Positions 1-13,327 of a DNA stretch of 64,000 nt are shown one piece after another; within the stretch, counting starts at the first letter, position 1, and each line of letters starts with the position of its first letter. The notes under the pieces were generated by a model. The model worked only from the letters and a program-made list of their open reading frames with translations, was not told where the DNA came from and made no database searches. Source of the stretch: Bombardia bombarda (Eukaryota > Ascomycota > Sordariomycetes > Sordariales > Lasiosphaeriaceae); contig JAULSR010000002.1 in the NCBI GenBank assembly GCA_030512295.1, positions 9,176,001-9,240,000 of the forward strand. The letters run 5' to 3'. The translations under genes and the position numbers were made by a program.

Positions 1-2308
1 TTCACATGGCAGCAAGCAGCAGCCAGATCTCGGTAAGGCTGAGCCCGCTGGCTTGGGCGAGCTAGGTACAGTACGACGGAAGGGGAGTGATGATCTCGGG
101 ATCTATTTGATCAGGGGGGAAGGTTCCATGAAGCACGTCAGCACCCCGATCCCGCTGGTGTGTCGTGGAGGCGAGGCGCAAAAATCGTACGATTCTGATG
201 TCAATGTGCTTTCCCCCTTGACACTTTTGACATTTGACATCTGCATACGAAATCCTAAGGTTGTGGGTTGGGTTTTTTAAAGTCTATGCATATTGTACCA
301 CCGTCTTGCAAGTCATTGACATTATGAGCGATGTGGTAGCCAGCCACCTGACCGTCGACTTCACGGAACAGCCGCCTGGTCTGTGGTTGACGCAAACTCT
401 ACCGACTTTCAAAATCTGGTGCAGCAAACATTCGAGATCTAGCAAGTGGTGCTCAATTCGATCAAGTTGATTATCTATTACATTCCACACTCCTCTGCAG
501 TGCACACAGCGCGGGCAATGGTCTCGTCTGATGGAGTGTGAGCATACGCTGGATACGGTGGATACAAACGGAGCCGCTTATTGCGAAACTGAGTGAGGGG
601 CGGATGCCATGAGTGGGCGGTGTGCACCCACCCGTCTGTAATACGGAGCATTTCACTGGCTATGGCATCGCGTCGCTATGGGTTCGATCAGTTGATCTAG
701 GTCCAAATTCCGGGTCGCGGGCGGGCATCTGGCAAGTTGGGTCAGGTATCCAGCTCCAACTCCGGGTGGAGGTTTGCGAGAAGTCGTAGAATGCCAGAAG
801 GGGAACGAGATCCAAGAAAAGCCCCAAACAAAACTCCGGTCGGATTCCCCTCCTCTTCCTCCCCCGCCGTTCGGCAACGCTCGGAACGGTGAGTTTTGGG
901 ACGGCGGGTTACATCAGCAACCGCCAGTCGGAAAGTTGCGCAAATCCTCGTCGACTTGCCCTCTTTTCCGAGTCAGGGAGTCATCAAATAGGAAATGCCA
1001 TGGATGGAACAAAATCATTCAACATTCGAGCAGCTCAACCTGGTTTCAGTGAGCGAGGTGGCAGGAGACAATTTGCGCCACCAACAACACAACAAACGCA
1101 TATCCTTGGGGACGAACTAATAATTCTTGGAGAGTTGCCATTTGCCTTGGCTTGCACGCCGACGGCAGTCCAGAATTTGACGGTGCTGCTGCTGGGTGGT
1201 AGTTTCTGGGCGCCGTCCGTTCGGCGAACGGACAAGATGTTGGGGATCTGCGGGTCCGGGTCCCCTGCGCTAAAGAACTTCTTTCATGTCGATCCCCTGG
1301 CGATTCGAGCGATTCGCACTCACCGTCGTCGTGGTGGGGGGCGCCTGCACGGGCGCGCCAGCCCAGGAACTCAACATTTTTTTGGGATTGGGACGGACGT
1401 TCTCCGTTGAATTCCCGATAGGAATAATGACACGCTGCAAAATCCCGTCTCCGTCTTTGCTAGCACCAGGCATGGCATGGCAAGGCAGGCAGGGCGAAGC
1501 AGCTGTTTCTCTCCATTGCTTACCCCACAGGATACCTCATAAGCTTGCATGCGTCATCGGTGATTTCTCAGAATCCTTCCAGGTGATAGCTAGTGAGAAT
1601 CGAGATTGAAAACAAATCGATTTTAATTTTCTTTGCGCGCAGGAAAAATTCACAATTACGTGCCTCGCCCTTGTCTTCCCGAGATCCCTTCCATGTCCCA
1701 TGTCGCGCTCCGCTGTCACCGAAGCGCAGAAGCTTTCCCCGGGTTCCACTAGGCTGATCTTGGATTGGGCCTAAAACTTAGGTTTTGGGGTGGGAAGAAA
1801 AAGGTTGAACTGGCGCCTTGTTGGTTGTTGAGCCTGTTGTTGTCTCCCCTGTTAGTGTCAAAGTCCCGATCGGGTACTTAACCAGACCCATGCAGGTACC
1901 CGACCGACCGCCGACCGAGATGATACTTGATAGCAACCGCTCAAGGTAAGGTTTGAAGTCGCAGATAGAGCCACCAAGAATTTTGAAATCTCAATGGCTG
2001 GGAGACATGTTGGGAACTGACGCTGGCGACGATGAAGCATAGTGTCCACTGTCGCAGGGCTCCCAAGTCTGTGTCAAAGAGATCAGAGATGAATCGGACT
2101 GAGGGACGTAAGGGTGAGTGACGGTGCGGGGGTTTCGGACGCCGTGATCCGTCATGTGTGTTGCATGGCCGGAGTCCCGAGGAGGAGGAGCGTGGGCTGC
2201 CCTGTCGCAACGAGACAAGTGCCCGAGTTGCCCTTTTGGCAAACCCGAACCGCGCACCGTCCCGCCGTCGCGTGCATTGTTCCCGACGGGCATCAGGAAT
2301 TGAAACCG

Positions 2309-2340
2309 CTGTTGCTGTTGCTATTGCTGTTGCTGTTGTT
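2309..2340. repeat. GTTGCT hexanucleotide microsatellite
   Basis: About five tandem copies of a GTTGCT-type hexamer with one GCTATT variant. It lies in non-coding DNA well upstream of ACC1. Confidence 0.8.
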
Positions 2341-2745
2341 CGGTCAATAGAATCACGCGCTCAAATTGCTGAGGACAAAAGATGCGGCCAGGTCAATTGG
2401 AATGGGAAGAAACGCAATGAATGGAGTGGCAGAGGAGCAGAGATATAGTTAACCAACCCACTGGCAGGGAGTCAGCAGACTGATGCCATCCATCATGCCA
2501 TCATGCCATCATGCCATCGTGCCACCGAACCACTCCCCCGTCAGTAAAATAAAAAAGGCCGAACATCACCAGGCTACCTAGCCGCAGCGGGCGGTTCGGT
2601 GGTCCACTGGTCATGGACTTGTGCTTGGTCGATGTCTCTTTTCGGGGTCCCTCGGCCCGGAAAAAGTACAAGACAAAGGGGAGGCTGGCGACCTGGGACG
2701 CCGTAATGCAGTAACGGAGGTACCTGACCGATGGCCGAGCTGACA

Positions 2746-2791
2746 GGTTGGTGGGTTGGTGGGTTGGTGGGCTGGTGGGCTGGTGGGTTGG
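2746..2791. repeat. GGTTGGTG octamer minisatellite, G-rich
   Basis: About 5.75 tandem copies of an 8-bp unit GGTTGGTG, the fourth and fifth with a T-to-C change (GGCTGGTG). The G doublets and triplets on the + strand could fold into a G-quadruplex. No gene is associated. Confidence 0.85.
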
Positions 2792-4251
2792 AACTTGGTG
2801 GTGGTGGGGCAAAAGGGCTTACTCGCAGCTTCCACCAAAGGTGACGCCAAATGTGCTCCCAAGCCTCCAGTCCAACACCAGTCTGCAGGCTGACGTTTGT
2901 GATCTCTGTTAGGTGGGCGCGGTCCGGATGGGCGGTCGGCAAGCACAATTGGAGATTTTGGAGCCCTTGGAGTCTTTGGAGCTTCCCCAACGTCACAATT
3001 CCTTCCAGTTCCCTCCTGGCCCGGTACGTCGATTGGCTAGCCTGGCTCAATCCGGCTATCTTGGCATCGCTTGGCTGAATTCACGCCCCCCTTGCCACGG
3101 GAGTTTGCGAGCCTGCCGAGCCTGCCCTGGCAGGGGTGCAAGCAATACTGCAATTCTCAGCAATCCAGCAGGAAGCATTTGGGTCGATAGCGTGGATAAG
3201 CTCTCTCGCAATCGCATCCGGTTAAGCCCTGCTAGCAATTGCTGATGCTGCAAGGTTGCAAGGTTGCGAGCTAGGGGCGTGTGCCTATTGATGTTGGATG
3301 GCGCAAGGGGCCTTAGTAGTGTAGCGACGTCCCGGTTTCTACGTCCGTCCTTGTTCACGGCGTTCACGGGTGCGGTGGGAGAAAAGCTGAAGCAGCGATT
3401 GAGAAACGGCAGGATGCGCAGGGTGTGTGCAGTAGTGACCTTTTTTTTTGTTTTGCGTTTTGGCGACCCTGGGAGTTCGGCTCCAAATAACCTGCGTCTC
3501 CACCCTCGCTCCCCAAGGTTCCCATCAGGTTCCATCCCATCACTCCATCACGGGCTGGATGGAGAGCGCCTTCCTCGCCCGAACCCAGAAGTACCTCGAG
3601 TACCTGCCCTCACTGCTTAAGATTTGCCCATTCATCTACCCGGCTCCTCCCCCGTCCGCTTTCCTCTGGAACTTCTTCCTTCGTCTTTCCCATCCCGCCC
3701 TTTCCCATCGACTCCGTGCACCAGCAAACCCACGGTGCCACACGACCACCAAACCCGCACGCTCCCTCTCCCTCCCCTCGTCCACTACCTTCTTCTTGTA
3801 CTCGGCTTTGCTTATTACAGGGTCATCATTCCAATCGCAATATAATTGGACACCGCATTCTATCCCTTTGCAGAGATACCCCGTGTTCTTGTCTCGCTGC
3901 GTTTTTTCTTTGCCTCTGCGGGAGTCAACTGGACAAACGACCGTTCGACATCAACGTCGACTATAATCAAGAGCATCGCGATAGCGGCCACCGACTGGCA
4001 GCCAATTGCACCGCGCTAAATTGCTGACGCCGCAGCGTTGCACTCCGTAAGCACTGAGCTGCGAAGGATCCTAACGGACTCCGAATTCGCTAAACCGCCG
4101 CTAGTCGATTCTCACCGCGGGGACGAACTCGTGTCTGACGGCCCATTAATGAAAGCATAGCGACCGCTTGCTTACTTGTGCCCGCCTTCCGATTCCCGAA
4201 TCCCTCCCCTCCGATCTTTACAGATCGAACCACCACACGCAAACAGCAGCA

Positions 4252-7200
4252 ATGGCAGAGACAAATGGAAACGGCGTGTCCAATGGCACGCGGAACACCG
4301 TTGTTGTGCCTCATTCTAACGGAAAGGCATCATACGCCGAGAAGAACAAGGTGGCAGCCCACTTTATTGGAGGCAATAAGCTGGAAAACGCACCTTCGTC
4401 CAAAGTCAAGGAGTTTGTCGCTGAAAACGATGGCCACACCGTAATCACAAATGTTAGTCTTCGCAAAACTATCCGGATCTCTGTTCCCCGGCTCCATGGC
4501 CTGTTTTTATTCAACATTGGCTGACTTAACTTTCCTCCCGACAGGTCCTGATTGCCAACAATGGTATCGCGGCCGTCAAGGAGATCCGGTCCGTACGAAA
4601 ATGGGCATACGAGACATTCGGCGACGAGCGGGCCATCAAGTTCACCGTGATGGCCACGCCCGAGGATTTACAAGCCAACGCAGACTACATCAGGATGGCA
4701 GACCATTACGTCGAGGTCCCCGGCGGCACCAACAATCACAACTACGCCAACGTCGAGCTCATAGTTGATATTGCCGAGCGGATGGATGTGCACGCCGTCT
4801 GGGCAGGATGGTAAGCCCACCAAGCAAACCTGCAGAACTATTCTCAGTACTAACCAATTGGCAACAGGGGTCACGCCTCGGAAAACCCAAAGCTGCCCGA
4901 GTCTCTCGCGGCATCGTCAAAGAAGATTGTCTTTATCGGTCCCCCGGTTCGGCCATGCGCTCCCTTGGCGACAAAATCTCTTCAACCATCGTAGCACAAC
5001 ACGCAAAAGTACCGTGCATTCCCTGGTCTGGAACCGGTGTTGACCGGGTCACTGTTGACGATAAAGGCATCGTTACTGTCCCCGACGATGTTTACCTCAA
5101 GGGCTGTGTGAACTCGTGGGAAGAAGGTCTACAAAAGGCCAAGGAGATTGGCTTCCCTGTCATGGTGAAGGCCAGTGAGGGTGGTGGCGGCAAGGGTATC
5201 CGAAAGGTCCTAAGCGAGGATGGGTTCGAAGAGCTCTACAAAGCTGCTGCTAGCGAAATTCCCGGTTCTCCCATCTTCATCATGAAGCTGGCAGACAGCG
5301 CCCGGCACTTGGAAGTTCAACTGCTTGCGGACCAGTACGGCAACAATATCTCCCTCTTCGGAAGAGATTGCTCGGTTCAGCGGAGACATCAAAAGATTAT
5401 CGAGGAGGCACCCGTAACAATTGCCAAGTCCTCCACCTTCAAGGCCATGGAGGATGCTGCAGTTCGTCTGGGCAAGCTTGTCGGCTACGTCTCTGCAGGA
5501 ACAGTCGAGTATCTTTATTCTCACTCTGAAGACAAGTTCTACTTCTTGGAGTTGAACCCCCGTCTCCAGGTCGAGCATCCTACCACAGAGATGGTCAGTG
5601 GTGTCAATCTTCCCGCCGCCCAGCTCCAAGTTGCCATGGGTCTCCCACTGCACCGGATTAAGGATATCCGGCTCCTCTACGGCGTCGACCCCAAGACTTC
5701 TACCGAGATCGATTTCGATTTTAAGAACACAGAGAGCGAGAAGACGCAGCGGCGGCCAACACCCAAGGGCCACACCACTGCCTGCCGCATCACATCCGAA
5801 GATCCCGGTGAGGGCTTCAAGCCCTCCAATGGTGTTCTCCATGACTTGAACTTCCGGTCGAGCTCCAATGTGTGGGGTTATTTCTCCGTCGGCTCAGCTG
5901 GTGGTATTCACAGTTTCTCTGATTCCCAGTTTGGTCACATCTTTGCCTATGGCGAAAACCGAGCTGCATCCAGGAAACATATGGTTGTCGCGTTGAAGGA
6001 GCTGAGCATTCGTGGTGACTTCCGCACAACCGTCGAGTACCTCATTAAGCTGCTCGAGACCGAGGCTTTCGAGGACAATACCATTACCACCGGCTGGCTT
6101 GATGAGTTGATTTCCAACAAGCTCACGGCCGAGCGGCCCGACACAATGCTTGCAGTCGTCTGCGGTGCTGTCACCAAAGCGCACGTGGCTAGTGAACAGT
6201 GCATGACAGAGTACCGCCACAGTCTCGACAAGGGTCAGGTGCCCTCAAAGGACATCCTCAAGACCGTCTTCCCTGTGGACTTCATCTACGAGGGTTACCG
6301 ATACAAGTTTACCGTTACACGGTCTAGCGGCGACAGCTACCACCTCTTCATCAATGGCTCCAAGTGCACAGTTGGCGTTCGTGCTCTCAGTGATGGTGGT
6401 CTCCTTATCCTGCTCAATGGCAGGAGTCACAACGTCTACTGGAAGGAGGAAGTTGGTGCCACTCGTATTTCAGTCGACAGCAAGACGTGCCTTCTTGAAC
6501 AAGAGAATGACCCCACTCAGCTTCGCACACCTTCTCCCGGCAAGCTTGTCAAGTATTCTGTGGAGAATGGCTCACACGTCAAGTCCGGCCAGACGTTTGC
6601 TGAGGTCGAGGTCATGAAGATGTATATGCCTTTGATCGCTCAGGAAGACGGGATTGTGCAACTCATCAAGCAGCCGGGTGCCACTCTCGAGGCTGGAGAT
6701 ATTCTCGGTATATTAGCCCTTGACGATCCCAGCCGTGTCAAGCAGGCTCAACCTTTCCTTGGCCAGCTTCCCGAGTACGGCTCGCCCGTTATCGTTGGCA
6801 ATAAGCCTGCCCAAAGATTCAGCTTGCTGTTTAACACGCTGAAGAACATTCTCATGGGCTTTGACAACCAAGTCATTATGCTTGAGACCCTGAAGGGTCT
6901 TATCGAGGTGCTCCGTGATCCTAAGCTCCCCTACAGCGAGTTCACGGCCCAGTTCTCTGCACTTCACGCCCGCATGCCACAGAAGCTAGACCAGCTCTTC
7001 ACACAGACCCTAGACCGTGCAGCGCAGAGACAGGCCGAGTTCCCCGCTCGCAACCTGATCAAGGTGTTCAACAAGTTTTTGGAAGAGAATGTACCATCCA
7101 AGGCTGATGCTGCTCTGTTAAAGGCGACTCTCGAGCCGCTTACAGTGGTGCTTGACCTGTACGTTGACAGTCAAAAGGTTCGGGAACTTACTGTCATTTC

Positions 7201-10200
7201 CGACCTGCTGGACATGTATGCCGACGTCGAGCGTCTCTTCTCCGGTCGCCGTCTTCAAGACGAGGAAGTCATTCTCAAGCTTCGTGACGAGAATAAGGAC
7301 GATACACAGAAGGTGGTACAGACCGTTCTCTCGCACAGCAGAGTTGCTGCGAAGAACTCGCTCATTTTGGCCATTCTCGATGAATACCGTCCGAACAAGC
7401 CCAACGTCGGCAATGTCACCAAGTATCTTCGACAGGTTCTTCGCAAAATGGCGGAGCTGGAGTCCAGGCAGACTGCTAAGGTCTCTTTGAAGGCCCGTGA
7501 GATTCTCATCCAGTGTGCCCTCCCCTCTCTCGAGGAGCGAACCACCCAAATGGAACATATTCTTCGCTCTTCCGTTGTCGAATCCCGTTACGGCGAGACT
7601 GGGTGGGATCACCGGGAGCCCAACCTGGATGTCATCAAGGAGGTGGTTGACTCTACCTACACAGTGTTTGACGTCTTGACCCTCTTCTTTGCTCATGAGG
7701 ACCCTTGGGTGTCTGTGGCTGCTTTAGAGGTTTACGTGCGCCGCGCATACCGTGCGTACGTTCTCAAGAAGATCGAGTATCAGACTGATGAGAGTGATAA
7801 CCCGTCTTTCGTGACGTGGGACTTTTCTCTGCGTAAGATTGGCCAGTCGGAATTTGGACTTCCTATCCAGTCTGCTGTCGCGTCGTCTCCCGCTACCCCG
7901 GTTGACCACAGCTTCAACCGCATTAGCTCGATCAGCGATATGTCGTACTTGGCCAACAAGACCCAGGAGGAACCCACTCGCAAGGGTGTGATTGTCCCCT
8001 GCAAGTATATTGACGATGCCGAGGATCTGTTGTCCAAGGCACTTGACACTCTTCCTGTGGCTGGCCTTGCTCGTAAGAAGAACGCCAGTGGTCTTATTCC
8101 CGAACTCAACGGCAAGCGCAGACCCGCGTTGCCTCCTCGTCTGGAAAGTGTTGACGAACTGTCTGCCGTCATCAATGTCGCTATTCGTGACGCTGAGGGC
8201 CGTTCTGATGACGAGATCCTCAAGGAGATTCTCCCTGTCGTTCATCAGTTCAAGGAGGAGCTGTTTGCTCGCCGTGTGCGCCGCCTGACATTCATCTGCG
8301 GTCGCAACGACGGATCGTACCCGGGCTATTTCACGTTCCGTGGCCCCGAGTACATCGAGGATGACAGCATTCGTCACAGTGAGCCTGCTCTTGCCTTCCA
8401 GCTTGAGTTGGGACGTCTCTCCAAGTTCAAGATCAAGTCGGTGTTCACTGAGAACAAGAACATCCACGTGTACGAGGGTGTAGGCAAGGGTGTTGACACC
8501 GACAGACGTTACTTTACTCGCGCTGTTATCCGCCCCGGTCGTCTTCGGGATGAGATCCCCACCGCCGAGTATCTCATTTCTGAGGCCGACCGCGTGATCA
8601 ATGATATCTTCGACGCTCTCGAGATCATTGGCAACAACAACTCGGATCTTAACCACATGTTCATCAACTTCACTCCTGTCTTCTCGCTTCAGCCCCAAGA
8701 AGTCGAGCACTCTCTGCAAGGCTTCCTTGACAGATTCGGTCCCCGCGCCTGGCGCCTTCGTGTTGCGCAGGTTGAGATCCGTATCATCTGCACGGACCCC
8801 ACCACTGGCATGCCATATCCCCTGCGTGTTATCATCACCAACACCTCTGGATATGTTATCCAAGTAGAGATGTATGCCGAGCGCAAGTCGGACAAGGGCG
8901 AGTGGGTGTTCCACTCGATCGGCGGGACGACAAAGATTGGCTCGATGCACTTGCTTCCTGTCTCCACTCCTTACGCCACCAAGAACTGGCTCCAGCCCAA
9001 GCGTTATAAGGCTCACCTGATGGGCACCCAGTTTGTCTACGACTTCCCTGAGCTCTTCCGCCAAGCCATCCAGAACAGCTGGGCCAAGGCTGTCAAGCAG
9101 CATCCCGCGCTTGCGGAGAAGCAGCCTGCTATTGGCGAGTGCATCGACTTCAATGAGCTCGTTCTTGATGACCAGGATAACCTCGCCGAGGTTTCTCGCG
9201 AACCTGGTACCAACACATGCGGCATGGTTGGATGGCTCATCCATGCGCGTACTCCCGAGTACCCTAAGGGCCGCAAGTTCATCGTCGTTGCCAACGATAT
9301 CACATTCAGCATCGGCTCTTTCGGACCCAAGGAGGACAACTTCTTCTACAAGTGCACTGAGCTGGCACGCAAGCTGGGCATTCCTCGCATTTATCTCTCG
9401 GCCAACTCCGGTGCCCGTCTAGGTCTTGCCAATGAGTTGATGCCCCACTTCCAAGTCGCTTTCAACGAGGTCGACAGACCTGACCAGGGCTTCAAGTATC
9501 TTTACCTCAATGATGAAGCCAAGCAGCGCTTTGAAGGCACCGTCATCACTGAGGAGATTACTGAGGGTGGTGAGAAGCGCCACAAGATTGTCACCATCAT
9601 TGGCGCCGAGGATGGCCTTGGTGTAGAGTGCCTGCGTGGCTCTGGTCTGATTGCTGGCGCAACAAGCAGAGCCTACAATGATATCTTCACCTGCACGCTC
9701 GTCACCTGCCGCTCTGTTGGTAAGTTTTCACCCATTTGTTTCTTTCTGTTCTCTAAACTCTTGCTAATCCTTGACAGGTATTGGTGCCTATCTTGTGCGT
9801 CTTGGTCAACGTGCTGTGCAGATCGAGGGCCAGCCCATCATCCTCACGGGTGCACCTGCGCTCAACAACCTGCTTGGTCGCGAGGTCTACACCTCTAACC
9901 TGCAGCTTGGTGGCACCCAGATCATGTACCGCAATGGTGTCTCCCATTTGACTGCCAACGATGACTTCGCCGGTGTATCGAAGATTGTCGAGTGGATGTC
10001 ATTTGTGCCTGACAAGCGCAACAACCCTGTTCCGATCAGCCCAAGCGTCGACAGCTGGGATCGTGAGATTGTCTATACCCCGCCCCAGAAGCAACCTTAT
10101 GACGTTAGATGGATGATTGGGGGTAAGACAGACGATGATGGTGCCTTCCAGCCTGGTCTGTTCGACAAGGACTCTTTCGTTGAGACTCTCGGCGGATGGG

Positions 10201-11354
10201 CTCGTACTGTTGTTGTCGGCCGTGCTCGTCTTGGCGGTATCCCTATGGGTGTCATTGCTGTTGAGACCCGATCGGTGGAGAATATCACCCCCGCCGATCC
10301 TGCCAACCCCGACTCTATCGAACAGGTTACCAATGAGGCTGGTGGCGTATGGTACCCCAACTCGGCTTTCAAGACTGCACAGGCAATCAACGACTTCAAC
10401 TACGGCGAGCAGCTTCCGCTCATGATCCTTGCCAACTGGCGTGGTTTCTCTGGCGGTCAACGCGATATGTACAACGAGGTTCTCAAGTATGGCTCCTACA
10501 TCGTAGATGCCTTGGTCAAGTTTGAGCAACCTGTATTTATCTATATCCCGCCGTTTGGCGAGCTCCGTGGTGGCTCTTGGGTCGTTGTTGATCCCACCAT
10601 CAACCCCACTGCCATGGAGATGTACGCCGACGTTGATGCTCGTGGCGGTGTCCTGGAGCCCGAGGGTATTGTCGGTATCAAGTACCGCAAGGACAAGCAG
10701 CTTGAGGCTATGGCACGCCTGGATCCTATCTATGCCAACCTCAAGAAGAACTTGGCCGACACCAGCCTTTCTGCGGACGAAATTGCTGCGACTAAGAAGA
10801 AGCTGCTCGCCCGTGAGCAGCAACTGCTGCCTGTCTATGCGCAGATCAGCTTGCAGTTCGCCGACCTACACGACCGCGCCGGCCGCATGAAGGCCAAGGG
10901 TGTCATCCGTGAGATCCTTGAGTGGAAGAACGCTCGTCGTTTCTTCTACTGGCGTGTGCGTAGAAGACTCAACGAGGAGTACATCCTCCGTCGCATTGCT
11001 GCCTCGACCACACCCGCAGGCATCCACAGCAAGGCAACCACCGCCTCGACTACGCCGCAAGCACGCGCCCGCCACCTGCACTTGCTTGAGGCGTGGTGTG
11101 GTATCTCCAAGTTTGATACGAGCGATCGTGAGGTTGCTATTTGGTACGAAGAGAATCGTAAGCTGGTTCACGACAAGCTTGAGAACCTCAAGGCGGATGC
11201 TATTGCAGCCGAAATGAGAGACCTTATCCGCGTCGGATCCGGACCCACCAAAGAGCCTACCGACGGCGCAGCTTGGAAGGGTGTTAGGGAGATGTTGAGA
11301 ACCATGCCGGTGGAGGAGAGAGAGAAGGTTTTGAAATACCTCAAGGCTGTTTAA
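4252..11354 (+). CDS. ACC1: Acetyl-CoA carboxylase (cytosolic, multidomain)
   Basis: Carboxylates acetyl-CoA to malonyl-CoA with ATP and bicarbonate, the committed step of fatty-acid synthesis. Exons, read from splice signals and conserved protein: 4252-4452, 4545-4810, 4868-9719, 9778-11354. About 2298 residues, normal for fungal ACC. Order: biotin carboxylase (about 60-565, ATP-grasp glycine loop GGGGKG near 260), biotinyl domain with VMKM (biotin-lysine codon 6617-6619, near residue 740), central domain, and carboxyltransferase (about 1490-2240, with SANSGARLGLANEL). Start ATG 4252 opens an asparagine-rich leader (MAETNGNG). The frame breaks at a run of five Cs, 4941-4945: the conserved FIGPPGSAMRSLGDK needs six Cs, so one base is missing. 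Everything on both sides is conserved and intact, so a sequence error is likelier than a dead gene. Identity is essentially certain; the frame break is as seen. Confidence 0.96.
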
Positions 11355-13327
11355 GCTATTGAATGAAGCTGAGTTTGACGATGGGAGTGTAAAGAAAATA
11401 CAAGACGTTGGCGTTTATATGGGTCGGGTCATTAGTTAGATACATACTAGTAATATGTTTGGATGATGGTGCCTGTTATACAAGGGCTGTAATCAGCGTT
11501 TTATGTTTTAGGGGTTTAAGAGTAAAGACATGGCATGGTGGATGTATGGATCGATTGAATGGAGTTTGGAATCCTTCGTTGCGCCTATAGTTAGTAATTT
11601 AGCGTTTTATAAGATAATTGCACTTCAAAAAGTCCGCGTAAAAGAACATATGATGTCCGATTTACTTATGCTGCTGCTTGATATAAAGTTGACTACTGTA
11701 GTTGTCATATGTGAATACTTCCTTGTGGTCAGATTGACTATTACCTAGCTACAACATTGTTAATAAGTCTGCTAATACACCCGCTTTTTCCACCAAACCC
11801 ACCAAAACACACTACCTTTAAGCTCTTGAAAGTCACCCACTTCTAAGCCAAATTCCTCCACTCTTGGGTCAAAGTAAACATCTTTGATGGTAATATAATT
11901 ATAGATAGGCCTTTTATTGAAAGGGAACTAAGAAGGGTAACAACGGGCGACATATAAAGCAATAGAAGCTAGGGTAATTTACCATATATAACCCTAACCC
12001 TCCTCAGCAACTGCGTAAGATGACCATAACTAACCGCACCGTATTACAGTACTACGCAAAACATATAAATATTATAAAGCATATCAATTTGCGGCTTCAT
12101 GGCTATTAAATGAACCTCTTTGGGGCCTTATTGGAGTAGAATTAAATGAGCTGTGGTGTGTTGTATGTGGTAACTTTTGGTAGTGTGGGTGTGTTAGCAG
12201 ACTTATTGACCATAATTGTAGTTGTATGCCCAGTGAGCAAACATTATATCGAGATTTGGAAGACGTCTTGGCTAAACTCAGTCTTATCTCAAGTCATGTC
12301 CAAAGACTGTATATTAGTCCAATATCCGTAAATAGATAGATACAGTCAAATCCCAAAAAACAAAATTTGACTTTGCAGTATTCAACCGTCACATGTGAAG
12401 AGCGGAAAAAGACGGTTTTTGTGAGTTCTTTTGATCGCCTCCTTTGTTAGCTGAGATGGTGACCTTAGCTCCCTTCCCGGTTGGGAAATGCCAGAATGGC
12501 CCTCCTACAACTTAGCAAGTCTAGACTAGTCTGGTGTTCGTGAGAAGCAACTTTTAGTCTCGCTCAATATTCGGATTTTAATATGTGGTAACAGTTAGGA
12601 ATACGTCATAACTTTTTAGGGTGAGTCGGTTTTCATTCCGCGCGACTGGTTTTGTCCAGGCTCAAGGAGTTCAATCAAACACGTGGGCATTCGAAGCAGC
12701 TCCTCCATTCATGGCCGTTGACTAGATACTGGTGTTACACTTGTGGCGTAGATGTACCATAAACAAATATTAAGCATAATCACGAAGTACGAGCGGCCAT
12801 AAGGCTGGTGGGGCTGTAGAGTACGTTTTCTGTCCTACACGATACATTACAGAGACATGGAACGCAGGAATGTATTTCATGTCACCCCACTCATCTTGAT
12901 GTTCTGGAGCTCGGGCATTCACAGCTGTGGTCGGGCTTATAACATTCAACAGAATGAGTCGATCGTGCCCGCTCGTGCAGTGAGTTTCGTATCCTTGTCT
13001 AAGTCACGGTAACCTCTAACTCATTGAATTATAAGAACAGCGTGTGCGCTTTCTGTGAAGTTTTGCCCCGCGCACAGAAATCGAGCATAAATTGATCCTC
13101 CCCGTCCGAGTTTTCTCTCGGAAACAACCACGATCCTCTCAACCAAACTTCTTCTTTACGTGGTCGATTCTCTTTTTGAACAACCCATCTTGCACAACAC
13201 ACATCATTCCACACAAAACGTTCTTGATACACCGACAGCATCACCTTGATCACATGTGCACCTAAGGTGTCCCTACAGCACGAAATTTCCACTATAGGAG
13301 AAGTTAGTTCTACTCTGTACGGACGTC
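11355..13327. other. AT-rich intergenic region
   Basis: No supported gene. Roughly 11600-12400 is visibly richer in A and T than its surroundings, rich in TpA, and contains a short telomere-like CCCTAACCCT stretch at about 11992-12001. This could be a remnant of a repeat altered by RIP, but no transposon protein or terminal repeat was recognised. Confidence 0.5.

Larger units (their letters stand above)
1..4251. other. Intergenic region and ACC1 leader, no supported gene
   Basis: Only short reading frames on both strands occur here and none looks like a known family. The stretch holds simple repeats (listed separately at 2309-2340 and 2746-2791) and a strongly pyrimidine-rich tract around 3640-3800, which is typical of filamentous fungal core promoters. 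A GTAAGC at 4047 and a TTTACAG ending at 4223 could bound an intron in the 5' untranslated leader of the carboxylase gene; this is a guess from splice-like signals only. Confidence 0.6.

Noticed and set aside
889..1410. Open frame of about 170 codons on +
   Set aside because: No domain, odd composition, overlapping frames on the other strand; no support as a gene.
7724..9244. 506-codon minus-strand open frame inside ACC1
   Set aside because: Mirror of the strongly codon-biased ACC1 exon; no family resemblance.
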